From assembly GCA_003344405.1 (NCBI GenBank), contig NOWV01000059.1:62001-126000 (forward strand): DNA of 64,000 bases, given 5' to 3'. The stretch comes from Trichoplax sp. H2. Taxonomy: Eukaryota > Placozoa > Uniplacotomia > Trichoplacea. Below the pieces are notes generated by a model, which saw nothing but the letters and a program-made list of their open reading frames with translations, had not been told where the DNA came from and searched no databases. The translations under genes were made by a program, and so were the position numbers. This document shows, one piece after another, positions 1 to 13,400 of the stretch (its first letter is position 1; each line of letters begins with the position of its first letter).

Positions 1-3000
1 TGAAATTTTAATCATTTATATGGAAAGACCTGCTATGTGAAGAATTTACTGCCTTCAGGATCCTATGTTATTAGCATTATACCATTTAATGTAGCTGGAA
101 ACGGTATTTCAAGTACAATCGAAATCAAAACCGCACCGCTTCGTAAGCTTTTGGCTAAAAATTATCTTTATTTTATACTCGTATTGTATTTAGATAATTC
201 ATACGATAACTTAAGCACTTTCGATATACTACATCATATTTACAATATTTCCTCCTTTACTACCAATTGCAGACTAAGCACAATAATCCAGTCTGCATAG
301 CTCAACTCAGTATAAATATACTCATTAGTCCAATATCTAATAAAATTTTCGCAGATATAAATTTACTTTATTGTACTTGCAGCTCCTTCGGCTCCACAGA
401 TAACTGCAAAAGTGCTAAGCGGTACTACAGTCGATGTCGAATGGACCGTTAACGCTAAAGAAGTGACAAATTTCTATCTGACAATTCGTCAAATGAATGA
501 AATTGCCCGAGTAACCCGATTGAGCGGATTTCAAACATTTTTTCGCTTTTTCAATCTTAGTTAGTAATTAAAATCTTATGAAATATAGCGTACATAGTTT
601 TCACACCTTAACAATAATATAGTGCTAAAACTGTTAATGCTTCATTTAAAGACGACATAAAGGCACATACTATACAAATACTATCAGTTTTCCTTAGTCG
701 TATACCTGAATAAATTAATACTATAGTTTAGGAGAATTCTAATCCGTAAATTACTGTCAATTACAGTAAAATGTACGATTTACTTGCTTATAACAAGATA
801 TTACTAAATTTTTAGGCACCGTACTTAATTTAAAAACATACATGTATAACCAAATTTATCGCAATTTTCTATAATTATTTGCAGTAAGAAAGATTACGGT
901 ACTGAATATTATTCAGCATAGTTATTTCATTTGTCAAGTCTCATCAATATCTTATATGTAATTAATACGCCATTTCATAAGCTCTAAATACGGCTGTATT
1001 ATCATTATTAGTACCAAATACGACCTATATAATTAGCATAAATGCTCAAAATAGTGCTGGCACTGGTAAAGAAGCAAGTATAACAGTAACAACGAAGCCT
1101 CGTAAGTAAAATGAATCTATATTATGTTATGACTAGCTACGAAATATCAAAACTTAGATCTTCATCAAGTATTACTTCATTTTACTAACTGGCTAAATTT
1201 GTAACTTAAATGCTGCAGAGGAAGCAACTCCATCAAGTAGAGCCACTAGTACGTTTATTGGGACTAAATCTACAACTCGTACGTCGACAGTTCAGACTAC
1301 TGCAACGTCAGCGACAGGTAATTCATTAGTCCATTAATTTAGTTAAAATCTTGTTTAATAGATCATTAATAGAGATATATAACAATTATTTTTACATATC
1401 TAGTAGTATTTGGAGGATAAATACAGCAGAATGTCATCGATAATTCATTAGTACACGTAATTTTGGTATTATTTTAGAATTTTTATCCCATCAAATACTG
1501 TACTTTATAACATTTGCTGTTTGTCAATACTAAATGTCAGCTAAATGGTCAATTTTGTATCTGCACAAAACTCTATTCCTGTACTACAATGCTGCATATG
1601 ATAGATTAAATTTCTTTGAAAATGAATCTAATTTAAATTGAATGAGAGATTAACTAATCTCGGTCCTTAATCCTAGAAATTACTATATTTTATATGCAAG
1701 CATCTGATATTTACCATTTCTCTATATTTATAACATTCTCCAATAAAATACACCACAGAATTAAGTTAATTATGTCCAGAAACTATCAATTTAAGATAGT
1801 ATGCAAATGCCTTGTAACATTTAAAATGCTATTCTACTAAAAATTAATGAAAAGTCTTTATGATTGTCTTCTTTAGCCAAAGCAAGTACGACAACTGAAA
1901 CTACAATCTCATTTAATGGAGATCAGTTGGGGTCAGTAATCGCTTACAATGTCACAAGCAATTCCGTATTTTTAAACTGGAGCGTAATCTCATCATTGAA
2001 GAAACACATCATAGGATATACTGTAAGTATTGATTGAAAAATTAAGACTTTACAGCGTAATTGTACATTTAAGATATATGACAGTTCAAGGATGTTGTGT
2101 AGCTTACTAAAATTCCACTACATTCCTAGATTAAATATACTGGTCAAAAGATGAAAGATAGCAAATCAAAGTCAGCACAGTACGTAATATCAGATCTTGC
2201 TGCTAGTGAAACAACTTATACGATTGAAGACCTGCAGCCGTACACCCAATATCATTTCGAAGTTACTGCCATGGTGAGCAACATGATCCAGGGTGTGATC
2301 GGAGATATAGTCGTCGTAACGTTGATTGCTCGTAAGTTTATTGATATTGATTAAATCCTCGAATATGAAACACTTCTAAAACAGATCATTAATTTAATCA
2401 TTAATAAACATTACTATTAATAGCTCCAATTCAAGTGAATAAAGTACAAGTGACCAATGCAACAAAGTGGGTTCAGCCCGGTAAAACTTTTGCTGTTGAA
2501 GTCTCTTTGCAACCTGCATCAGAAGAGAATGGACCTTTAAGGTAACAATGGTTGCCATACACTACTAAACGGTTTCGATATCGATATTGTATAGATTCAG
2601 TAATTAATCCAATGCAATCCATTAATTAATTATCATTATCATACTGTAAATATCGTAAAATTACTAAATCAAATTTTCTGCATTGGGTATGGTCTGTTTA
2701 TATATAACAAATTTATAAACTGATATACAGTTGCTTACACTTGCAATTTACAGCCACTACGACCTTATCGTTATTGCTGCAAATTCTACCCTTCAAGATC
2801 TTATCGTAGACAATATTTATCAAGATTTCGCCGGGGAAACAATCCTACTAGAAAATACTACCTATATGTTGTTAGAATACGGCAATAAATTGCTCCAAAT
2901 ATACAAGACAGCTCGATTTTTATCCACTGACTTTCCAAACAGTTTCATAGTTGGCGATAAAAATGCATCCAAACAATTTTATAATCGTCCACTCTCTGTC

Positions 3001-6000
3001 GACCATCATCAAGGAATATTTCTAAGAGCATACGTTCATCATAAAGTTACGGTAAGAAATAGCAAACTGCATTTTAATTACTAATGTATTGTATGGATTC
3101 AATATCACGAACCACAAGCTTAAATGATGACTTCGGTAAATGATGGAGAATTAAAGACTTTCTAAGTGATCACAACAAGAATACTTAACGGATGATCTTT
3201 ACTCCTTAAAATTCATGATTGTATAATAGACGGAAGAAGCATCTTTTACCTCCAGTAAAATTACTAAAATATTTCCACCACGTAAGCATAATACTATATT
3301 TTTATTTATTAAAATGTTTGTTTTACGTCAAATTCCTAAGAAAAATCAAATCTTCTTCAGAATATAAAGATCCGAATCCATCAAGTGCCCAATTATCCAT
3401 TATCATTTCAGCATCATCAGTAACAATTGTACTCTTAATACTAATATCGGCAACGCTAGTGATATTAAGGGCATACAGGTGAGGAATATTTTTTAATACA
3501 AACTGATCTAGCGGAAAATTGATTCGGCTTCGTACGCATGTATTAGAGCTTCTTTTTAAAACTTGATAGATCTACGCTTAAACCTAAGGAAGAAGTTAAT
3601 CAAGCAGAAAGTTTAAATGAAGTATCTGTAGTAAAGCCTGATACAACTGATGAAGAATTTGAATCTGTAATAAAGCATACAGTAGAAGATAGCTGGAAAG
3701 GTATGAGAACGAAACCAGTAGAACGAGTTTATTCTGTACTCTCAAATATATGTGACGTGAAATATTGGATAAGAATTCGAAATGATATCTAACGCTCTAC
3801 TTTATTTAAAATGAAACTTATTTTTATCACTTTTTTGATTACAGAAATGAATATTTTCCCGCCCGTACCTGTTTCCTCTTTTTGTGAATATGTAAAGTAT
3901 TTAGCAGAAAATAAGAACTTGCGATTTAAAAGACAATTTGAGGTATGTTCTTGTTTCAAAATTTTATGATGATAAAAATCTTTAAATTTAGCTCCATCAG
4001 TTTATCTTTAATAGCTACTGTGAAGTATTATCTAGAATTATGAAATCTTAATAATAACCGGATAGTGAGTTTAGCGACTGCTATTTAGCTACTTTTAGCG
4101 TTTAGTATAATTTTTCGACCACATAGTCCACTATTATAACGAAATTCCTTGCAACTGACTTTTTAATAGATTGAGTTAACTTAATAATCTTATAACCACT
4201 GAAAAATCTTAATTAATGTAGATATTGCTTTATTATATCTTAAGAATCCGTATTGTATGCTAATAATCACAATATTATTATTGTCAGACTATTCAACGCT
4301 CTCGACCCTTACCTTGTCTTGATGCAATCCAAGAAAGCAACCAATCTAAAAATCGCTATTCAAGCGTTTTACCATGTAAGCATAACTATTGTTGAATCTA
4401 TCTATATCAATTCCTTTGCGATGGGTAGAACTTGACCCATAAAATAACTGCTAACTTAATTAATTTCCTGTAACTTGCTGTTAATTTACGTACTTAGACG
4501 ATTATTCACGAGTTGTTCTTCAAGAAAAGGATGATATACCAGGATCAGATTATATTAATGCGAGCTATATTCAGGTAGCTGTACATCTTAAACAGTTAAT
4601 TACCTGTATTTATATGATTAATTGATATACATATCAGAATAGTAACATAATTGCTTTTATTTTCGTAATAGGGGCATAAAAAGGAAAATGCTTACATTGC
4701 TTGTCAAGGTAGTATGCATTAATTTAGAGAGTAATACTTGCGATAGGATCGTAAATTCTTTCGGAAAGTAACTAAATAGTTAATTTAGCATCGCACAGTT
4801 GTGGTACGATTATTTTTTAGTACATTCCTTATTCATTTTGCGACTTATTACGGATTACCTGTTAATTAATTATATTAATTGGTTCAATGTTAAAATAATT
4901 GATGCATAATACAAATTTTAAATAATAACAATAAAGCAATCATACTGATACATCATACAACTCTACAGTAGCCTATTATAAAGCAGAGTCGATAAGCTAT
5001 GCTATCCATATAGCACTTTAAATTCAATTTTCCTATTATATCTGTAATTTAGCCAATGTTTTTGGTTATCTCATAGATGATAAAATATATAATTTAAAGC
5101 TACGCAACAGATTATCAGCTTTAACCTCGTGTAATACATTAATCCGCTAGGAACAACGTATTAATGTCATTATTTTGTTTTATCATAGCTCCCTTGGAAG
5201 ATACTGTCAATGATTTTTGGCGTATGATTTGGGAACAAAACTCCAGTAGTATTATCATGATTTCCAACTCAGAATCAGGAAGACAAAGGGTGAGTAAATG
5301 AAAGTCTAATGTTACTGTCTTCTATTAGACCTTATGGTAATTAGAGTTTAAAATCTGATTGCGAAAATTAAGTGATTGCGTTACGTTTAAAGTAATCAAC
5401 TTCTGGTGTTGAATGATATAGCAAAATTATGTACAGTACTGGCCAGGTCAAGTTATAACTCATTATGGTGACGATGGATCTGTAAAGGAAGAAGAAAATA
5501 ACAGTATAAATGTAATGCGATACGACGACTTTAGTATACAAGCAATTGAGGTCAAGGAAGCCCCAGCTTTTATTATTAGTAACTTAAAGATTACCAAAGT
5601 AAGTCATGCTAATTATATGTAATGTAATAAATATATATATATCAAGGTATTCCAATACAGAGATATATCAATATTTGTTACCTTAGATCAGTATGTTCTA
5701 CACGGTCTGTCAATTTATCGTAATCAATATCGGCTTTTATCTTCAGTACACAAATGGCGAGTCGATGAGTAGAGAAATCAGGCATTTTCATTTTCTTGCT
5801 TGGCCAGACCATGGTGTTCCTGAGCGTCTCAAACCGTTTATCTTATTTCTAAAACGCGTTAAGGCACTGTCGGAAAAGGATGAAGGCCCTATGATTGTTC
5901 ATTGCGGGTGAAAATAATTTAACTACGAAATATTTCTAGTATATTTCTATTTAAGTAAGATACCCAATTTGAATCATTCATACAAGTATGACATCATTTT

Positions 6001-8873
6001 TATAAATCTAGCGCCGGTATAGGAAGAACCGGGACATTCATTTGCATCAATATCTTACTCAATCGCCTATTGGACGATAAAATTCTCGACGTTTACTCTT
6101 GCGTGACTTTATTACGCTCTCAACGGGCCTCAGTAGTCCAAACATGGGTAAAATATCCTAACGAGTTACAGTACCTTTAGAGAACACTTGTTTCACAGAC
6201 CTTTCTGATTTATTGATGAATTTCTATTTAGGAACAATACAAATTTATTCACGATATTCTTGTTGAGTGGATATTCTCTGGCGAAACTGAAGTACAGTTA
6301 TCCAAGTTAAGACGCCATATTAACAACCTCCTGAAAGCAAATCACTCATCTATTACCGAATTGCAACAAGAATTTAAAGTAAGCTAATAAAGCAAATGCA
6401 TATGATCTTACTGAAATAAGTGTACCAGTCGATAGTTTTTACAATACTAATATATCCTATATACTTCTTTATTTGTCAGCAATTACAAACGTCATCAGAA
6501 TTAGCCCAATTTCCTGCATCAACTACGCTGCAGAATCTGCCCAAAAATAGAAGCATGACAATATTTCCCTGTAAGTTACTAATGCTCAGATCGTTTGTTT
6601 GAAAAAGAAAACTGACAATATCGTAATATTTTACTCAATTAGTCGAGTTTAATAGAATCATTTTATCCAACACTGCGGAAGACTCTGATTACATCAACGC
6701 AAGTTTTATTGAGGTAGCTTATAACACGTATGGTACTTAAATGATATTTTAATTCTGAACAGTAAATTGTGAGCTTAGTTACAACAATGTAGTCTTAACA
6801 CATATCGGAACTATTCTAATAATCATTTGTAAATCACAGTATCATGCTGTCATGTATTTCTATCGTGATTTCATCATTTTTATTAACTGGACATCTTCAA
6901 CTCTGTATAAGTATTAATACTGTGCAAGTGTTTTAATTGTACATTATACTGTACATGCTTGAGATCATTTTATTAATTATAATACTGATCAATCTGTGAT
7001 AGTTTATATTAGCATATAAATTAGCCAGTAATCATTGCCGGCCTCTTCTAAGTGTAACATTCTACAACTGGTTCAGGGATTTAAGTGCCCAGAGAATTTT
7101 ATTGTGACTCAAGCCCCTTTGCACAATACGGTAAACCACTTTTGGCAAATGATCTGGGATAATAAAGTTGAAATTATAGTGAATTTGACCGAGTTAAAAG
7201 AAGGCCTAGCGGTTAGTATACTGAGATATTCAATATTCATGTTAAAAATCAAGCCGGATTGGTAGTGATGCAACGATTTGCTTCTTCATCTATTCACTAC
7301 GAAATAGTTGTATAAAATTTCTATAATAAATCATTATTACATCACGCTATTTGAATACACTAAATAGAATCGTTCATTTATTCCTTACAGCCTGTTATCG
7401 CTCACGATTCCCATATACTCGAACGCTTGGAAGCTCAAAGTAGCCATGCTTGCTATTATCCATCTCAGGTTTCAGAAGAAATAGTTCGATATCACACCTT
7501 CACCATTAAAAATATCGGGGAAACCAAACGTGAAGATCATCGCTATAGCATATGCCAACTAGAAGTATCAAATGCGAATGTAAGCAATTACTACAACTTA
7601 AAAATGTAGTAGCGGATATTTTCAAATTATCAGTATCTTCCGCCACTGAAAATTTTAGCATTGCATAAAATGATTCGTTACTCAGTATTTCAGGTATAAC
7701 TATGCTAATTACCGGGCATCATACTCAAATGATATATTACTATCAATATTTTAGATATTATTTTCGAACTTACAGTGGGGTGCAGTAATTCATTATGTAA
7801 TAGACTATCAATACTGCACTAGCATAAATGCATTCCTGCAGTAAAATTTCAGTTTAAATGTCCATTCCGCTTAAAATTTTTATCATTAAAAGGCTAAGCA
7901 TCTCCTATTACCTTGAGAATTTTATACGCTAAGCTTAGCAACTGCAGAGGCAAAAACAAATTATTGAATCCATAAGAGAAATAGTCTCAAGACCCCAAAA
8001 CTATTACTAATTGTCTTGATAACCAAAAAGTTCATTGAATTTTTAAGTACTTTAACTTAAACAACTAATTAATTCATCTCTTTGTTTGAATGGGCTTACG
8101 CTCCACAGGAGGATAATTGTATAAGAAATATAAAGCTATTTCGTTTTTTGGCATGGCCTGAAGATTCAGTTCCAAGCGGTACAAAGTCAATTCTTTCATT
8201 TATATACAAAGTAATGGAAAATGTGCCAACAAAAAATCAAGATCCAATCCTTGTCCATTGCAGGTTAATTTGCAAAAACTATGACAGTATCACTTCCCAG
8301 TAATATGCAAATATACTTGTATACACAGGAGTGTGTATACGCTCCTTTAACATGTTTCAATGATAACTTCTGGATATGACTTTATTTTCGCCTTTATTAT
8401 TAATTAAACATATTATTGGTTAATATCTACAAGTAAAAATGGATGCTAAATTTTACTTTGATAAATATTTTAATGTAGTAATGGTGGTGGCCGATCAGGT
8501 GTATTTTGTGCTCTGTGGTCAATGATGAAGCGTGCAAAAGTTGAAAAAATTGCAGATGTTTATCAAACTGTTAAATACTATCGTGAACAACGATCAGGCA
8601 TGGTGTCAACTTTGGTAAGGAACGCATAAGTATAATTTAATCATTAGCGCCAAATGAATGATTAATGATAGACACTGTAGTAAAATGTGACATACTAATG
8701 GGATGTTGTTAACTCTTTCTATTAATTTTCTTGCGTCGTGGCTACAGGATCAATACGAATTCTGTTATCGAGCTTTGGATTCCCATATTAGAATAAGTCG
8801 ACATTTAATGAGCTCGAACAGCTCCCTATATAATCCTGGATTAGCTGAGTCTGTTGCGGTCGTCATAGATTAG
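1..8873 (+). CDS. Receptor-type protein tyrosine phosphatase, 5'-truncated by the window edge
   Basis: Removes phosphate from tyrosines on proteins under the plasma membrane in response to ectodomain contacts. Exons I can join: <1-142, 383-510, 1012-1101, 1219-1317, 1877-2022, 2130-2331, 2424-2541, 2754-3051, 3230-3281, 3361-3478, 3570-3700, 3845-3942, 4288-4375, 4498-4574, 4672-4708, 5189-5289, 5422-5598, 5747-5907, 6012-6147, 6232-6378, 6480-6570, 6643-6713, 7077-7211, 7391-7579, 8109-8263, 8479-8614, 8748-8873. The phases agree throughout except between 510 and 1012, where one small FN3 exon is probably missing from my model. The first exons give FN3 strands ([25 protein letters not shown]), then a Thr/Ser-rich linker (1219-1317), another FN3, a membrane-proximal domain and a hydrophobic segment (about 3385-3460). 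D1 follows with KNRY loop, WPDHGVP loop, HCGAGIGRTG signature and VQTWEQY. D2 has WPE and CSNGGGRSG. Signal peptide and start lie outside the window. The subfamily (PTPRK, PTPRG, LAR etc.) cannot be fixed from this fragment. Confidence 0.9.
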
Positions 8874-10433
8874 CGACTATAAGATCTTTACTGTTTTTCA
8901 CAACCAGCTTAGATAAATTTGTATTATATCTTTTTCCATACAACTAATAGGAAACTTTTTATCTACATCCAATTAATTAGCTAAACAACAAGTGTAAATA
9001 TGAAAATATTTAACTATCAGCTACTAATCTACATTTTATGTTTCCGATCTACTTTATTAAACATGTTTTATTATGTATGCAGATTTGAAATGAAAATGAT
9101 CTATAGCAATGACTTAAACAACAATAGAAATATCTACAATTTTATACCTTACAACTTATTGATTTTCAAAGTTATTTAGTTATTCACCTAGACCTTTTTC
9201 TTAATGAACAAGAAAACTATTATTTCCTGTTCTATTTTAAACTGAGCTGCAATGCTACACTCAGGTACTCCTTTCCAAATATAAAATTATCACGTAATTG
9301 TAACCCATTTTATTTTTAAAAATATTACCATCTCAGATAGGAATCATCATATCTGCGATTACTTATAAAATAGTAGTCCAGTAAATTGATTAACTTGCTA
9401 GTTTTCGGTTTTTGAATACGATTTTCAGATAGAACATGTGCGAGTATTTTATATTTACGTCTAAAATTTCGAAAAATTTTATGTTAAATATACATTCCAC
9501 GATTTTAAGAGAAATAAATGAAGCCAAAGATGAAATATTTATTTGTTAATGTTATTAGTTTGTTTTAAGAATTAGCTAGCTCTGTTTAAATTGAAAAATC
9601 TTGTAAATTATTGAAAGCTTATTCATGTTATTCCAGGAATGATTCGAAGTTTCCAGTTAAAACTGACATACTAGCTACTTCTCGAAAAGATAGTTACATT
9701 ACTCTCGGATTAAATATGTCGAGCTATTTGAATCTTCATAACTAATGACAGAGTAGTGCACAGCATGGAATCATAATTACCACTAAATATTACTTAAAAA
9801 GATAACTAAAGTTTTCCCGATTAATCAAAAGAGCAAGAATTTAAAGGCGAAAATTTAGGATGACACTGTAACTATTTCATTCTGCCATAAAATTAAGACT
9901 AAGCTTTATCATTACTATCAATAATCACCTCAAAATTAGTACTGTATTACGATTGAAAGCTTTATAAATTCCTTGTAAATTTTGATTTCAACATAATTCA
10001 AAAAAGCAAATGATAACATACAATTGCAATATAACATAATACTCTATTGTACGCTTTTAAATCTGACCTTAAACAGACTTAACTGTTTCTACCAATGCCT
10101 AGAAATCGTAGGTATTTTTACGGAAATGTGTAAATACAATGTAGAAAACGAAATATTATAGCTATTGCTGATGAATTTAATTTCTGTGTATTTTTCAATG
10201 ATGCACTACATCATTACAAAGCTGATCCGGTGCTTTCTCTCTGCTGATAACTTCGTGATTTAATGCTGACTTTAGTGCTTTTTCATTCATGGACTAAATG
10301 ACTTCTTCATAAAACTACCTATGCACCGCCTTTCTGTTGATATTACTACCATTCGATGTCGACTACACCACTTTTCCGTTCAAAATTTAAGTGTTATAAC
10401 CAAAGTACTGGAATAGCAAATGCCTTTACGTCG

Positions 10434-10479
10434 TATATATGAACGTGACCATATGCGAAATCGGTCACGTTCATATATA
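10434..10479. repeat. Perfect 17-bp inverted repeat (hairpin)
   Basis: The arms at 10434-10450 and 10463-10479 are exact reverse complements (left arm tatatatgaacgtgacc) around a 12-nt spacer. The GC content of the inner half of each arm (gaacgtgacc) makes chance palindromy in AT-rich DNA less likely. No coding frame surrounds it. It could be a foldback transposon remnant, a protein-binding dyad or an RNA hairpin. Confidence 0.85.
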
Positions 10480-13400
10480 AACATAATCCAGAAAATAAGA
10501 TATTATAAATAAGATATCGTAAATTTGATTTATTAATATTAGTAGAATTTTAGTATAATTTTTAAGGGTGTGCTAGTATAAAATCTCTTACGTGCAGACT
10601 TGCTGCAAATATAATTATGATTTAATATTATGTGGCTCTTCTGCTATCCATCTTTCAATAAATTTGACATTTCATTTTGCTTTTAGAATTTTATTTAAAT
10701 TTTAGTTGCCATAATGAGTTTAGTCTTGAAGTATCAACCATTTTTCAAAAATAAATCAGAATATCATTATTCAGAGGCTAAGTTCGTCCCTATTTCCCTA
10801 TACTACTCAACCGCTACGTTTTTTATAACAACAGTCTACACGACAAAAATTCCATTATCAAAGCTAATTTTAATTTCGTATTTAGCATTTCCATGCATGA
10901 TGAAATACCTCACTACCTATCACCATAATTTATTTTATCTCGAGATCATTAGTTCTCGTTTGGAGGACTATAAAAGCCTATGCATGTGTCACAAACCAGC
11001 TTCGTGACAAGGATAACGTAAAACAAATCTCTAAATTACTATAGTCTTCCGGAATTCAGTATCCCTTAACTACCTAACAAGAATTTAGACGCCTTTGATT
11101 CTACGTTAAAACAACTAGACAATTGAGAACTGCTTTATTCAACTATCTGATGGGCTTATATACCCTTCTACAGCAGCTAACATTCACAATTCATCTTATA
11201 AAAATACTTAGGGAGATAACTAGTTTTTCACAGTCGGACTACAATATGTCCATTCACAGAATCATTTCAGTGCACATTACAGCACAGCATTAAATTTACT
11301 GTAACACATTTATAATTAGAGTAATTCCTATAGTAAATAACTAGTTGTAATATAATATCACTATATTATATTAACCAAATTTAGATAGCTATTTCTTCAC
11401 GGTAGTTCGTACCGTAACAGCATGATATCACCTACAAAGATCTTAAAATGCGGTAGTAAGGAAAGAGACAAGGCTTTGTATGAACCTCTCTCCTACGGGA
11501 TGTTATTAGATAAAATACATAGTCTATTTGTTAGATATTATTGGCTGCGGTATTAAATGTACTGTATCTATATGCTAGTATAACCGTATAAAACTGAACG
11601 ATTAATTATTTGCATTATTCTTGTAAGTGAAAATTTACCAAAAATAGGAATACGATAATTCCTAGTATTATGATTCTCGTCAACCTCGCTGTGATAAAGT
11701 GTCTTCTCAAAACAACAATACGAATTACCGTTTCTTGTAAACTTCACTTTATTATATAAGATCAGGTTCGTCTCGTAACTACCAAGGAATATCTGAATTA
11801 TCACAGCATTATTCACAATTATATTCAATTCGTTACACAATGATTTTCTGTCAAGCAATCGTATCTTATCAATTAAGTTACAAGATCACATCTAAATTTA
11901 GCATCACGCTATCAATTCACAATTTGCGCTTCTAATTAAAGCGTTACAATACAAATCTCACAGTACTAACATAATTAGCGCTATCTATTATTATCTCAGA
12001 GTCTTAATATAAGCATCTCAATACAATTACTACAATACATTACGTAAACATCTTCCACAACTAGAAATTTATACAGTCTTACAATCTAACGTACAATTTA
12101 TCAATCTTCGCATTATTCCATAATTTTAGTCTTAAGCTTATTTGGGGCTTCACTACACTCGCAAAGGCATTGCTACAAAATCGGCCTACTTCAATTTATG
12201 CCTTAATAATTTTAAATTAAGCTCAATATGCAATGAATTTCGTGAGGAGTCTGATTTAACAAGTCCTCTTTATTCTGTATACTGATCATTATCTTATAGT
12301 TTTATTTTGAGTAACACAGGAATCGGTGATTGGATGTTCGCAGGCAGTAAAATTTTGCTGTTGATGTTAACTTAGGGGTACTAGTATACGTCCCATGATT
12401 GCTATATTTATCTACTGTTTCGGTAGCTCAAATGGACATATAAATCAACAATTTAAGCCTCTGTAATAAAGGGATGTCCGCCTCCTAATACTAATCACTT
12501 TTACATATGTATTAATGTAATAACTTGAGCTTAGATAAATCTTTATTACGAATTCAGTTATAGTGCAAATAGTCCTAAGTCTTACGGTCCAGTATAATAC
12601 TTTGTTAGACGATAAGGGATATCTTAAATATAAATCAACCGTCATGCGCACTTTCAGTTGCATCGTTCAAGTCCAGTGATAACATCTATGTGAAGGCTAC
12701 TTCACTACAGCCTCATATGCATACCTACACTTAAGAGTTAAAATAGATCCTCGTCAATTGTATTGCTTCTAATTATAATACTGTAGATGTACGTTAAGTC
12801 TGATATAGCTCAGAATGAACAAAATCTGTACACATATATGTTATGCACTTTATGCTCTCATTTGCGTCATGTGCTGTATTATCCACTGTATACAGCATAT
12901 TTATGTCATAATTCTCACACATAGCAAAGATATTTAAAGAACTTTAGTGCAATTACAACAACTCGGGCTGCTTTCCCAGTATTTTTAGCCTCGATTCCGA
13001 GCTTTACATGAGAATTCGATTTCTCAGCTAAACTTCACAGTCAACTGATTAATTGGCACACTTTTCTTTACTGTACAATTTCTATATATGGCAACTAAAC
13101 GCACTTAAATAGATTTACATAGTGATTTCTTTATTGAATTCTAGAGTTAATTTGTCTGAATTTATATTTTACAGGCTGCGTACAGTAAATTAGTACATAT
13201 ACTATCACTAAATAGATAAGTTGATATTCTAGTATCTATGCAGCTAAAAGCTATTGAGTGTTTAAATGCTCAACCTCCGTGCATATACGGTTAAATCGTC
13301 TGAGCTTAGCACACATAATAAAATCAAATTTCTCTCTCTAGTTTTATCTCCCAGTAAATTCATCATTAGTTCCTATAATTTCTAGGAAAAGTATTCTATT

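Noticed and set aside
10714-11007. 97-codon open frame on the plus strand in the gap
   Set aside because: No domain, no codon pattern like the neighbouring genes, no splice context; hydrophobic and aromatic composition is typical of AT-rich noise.
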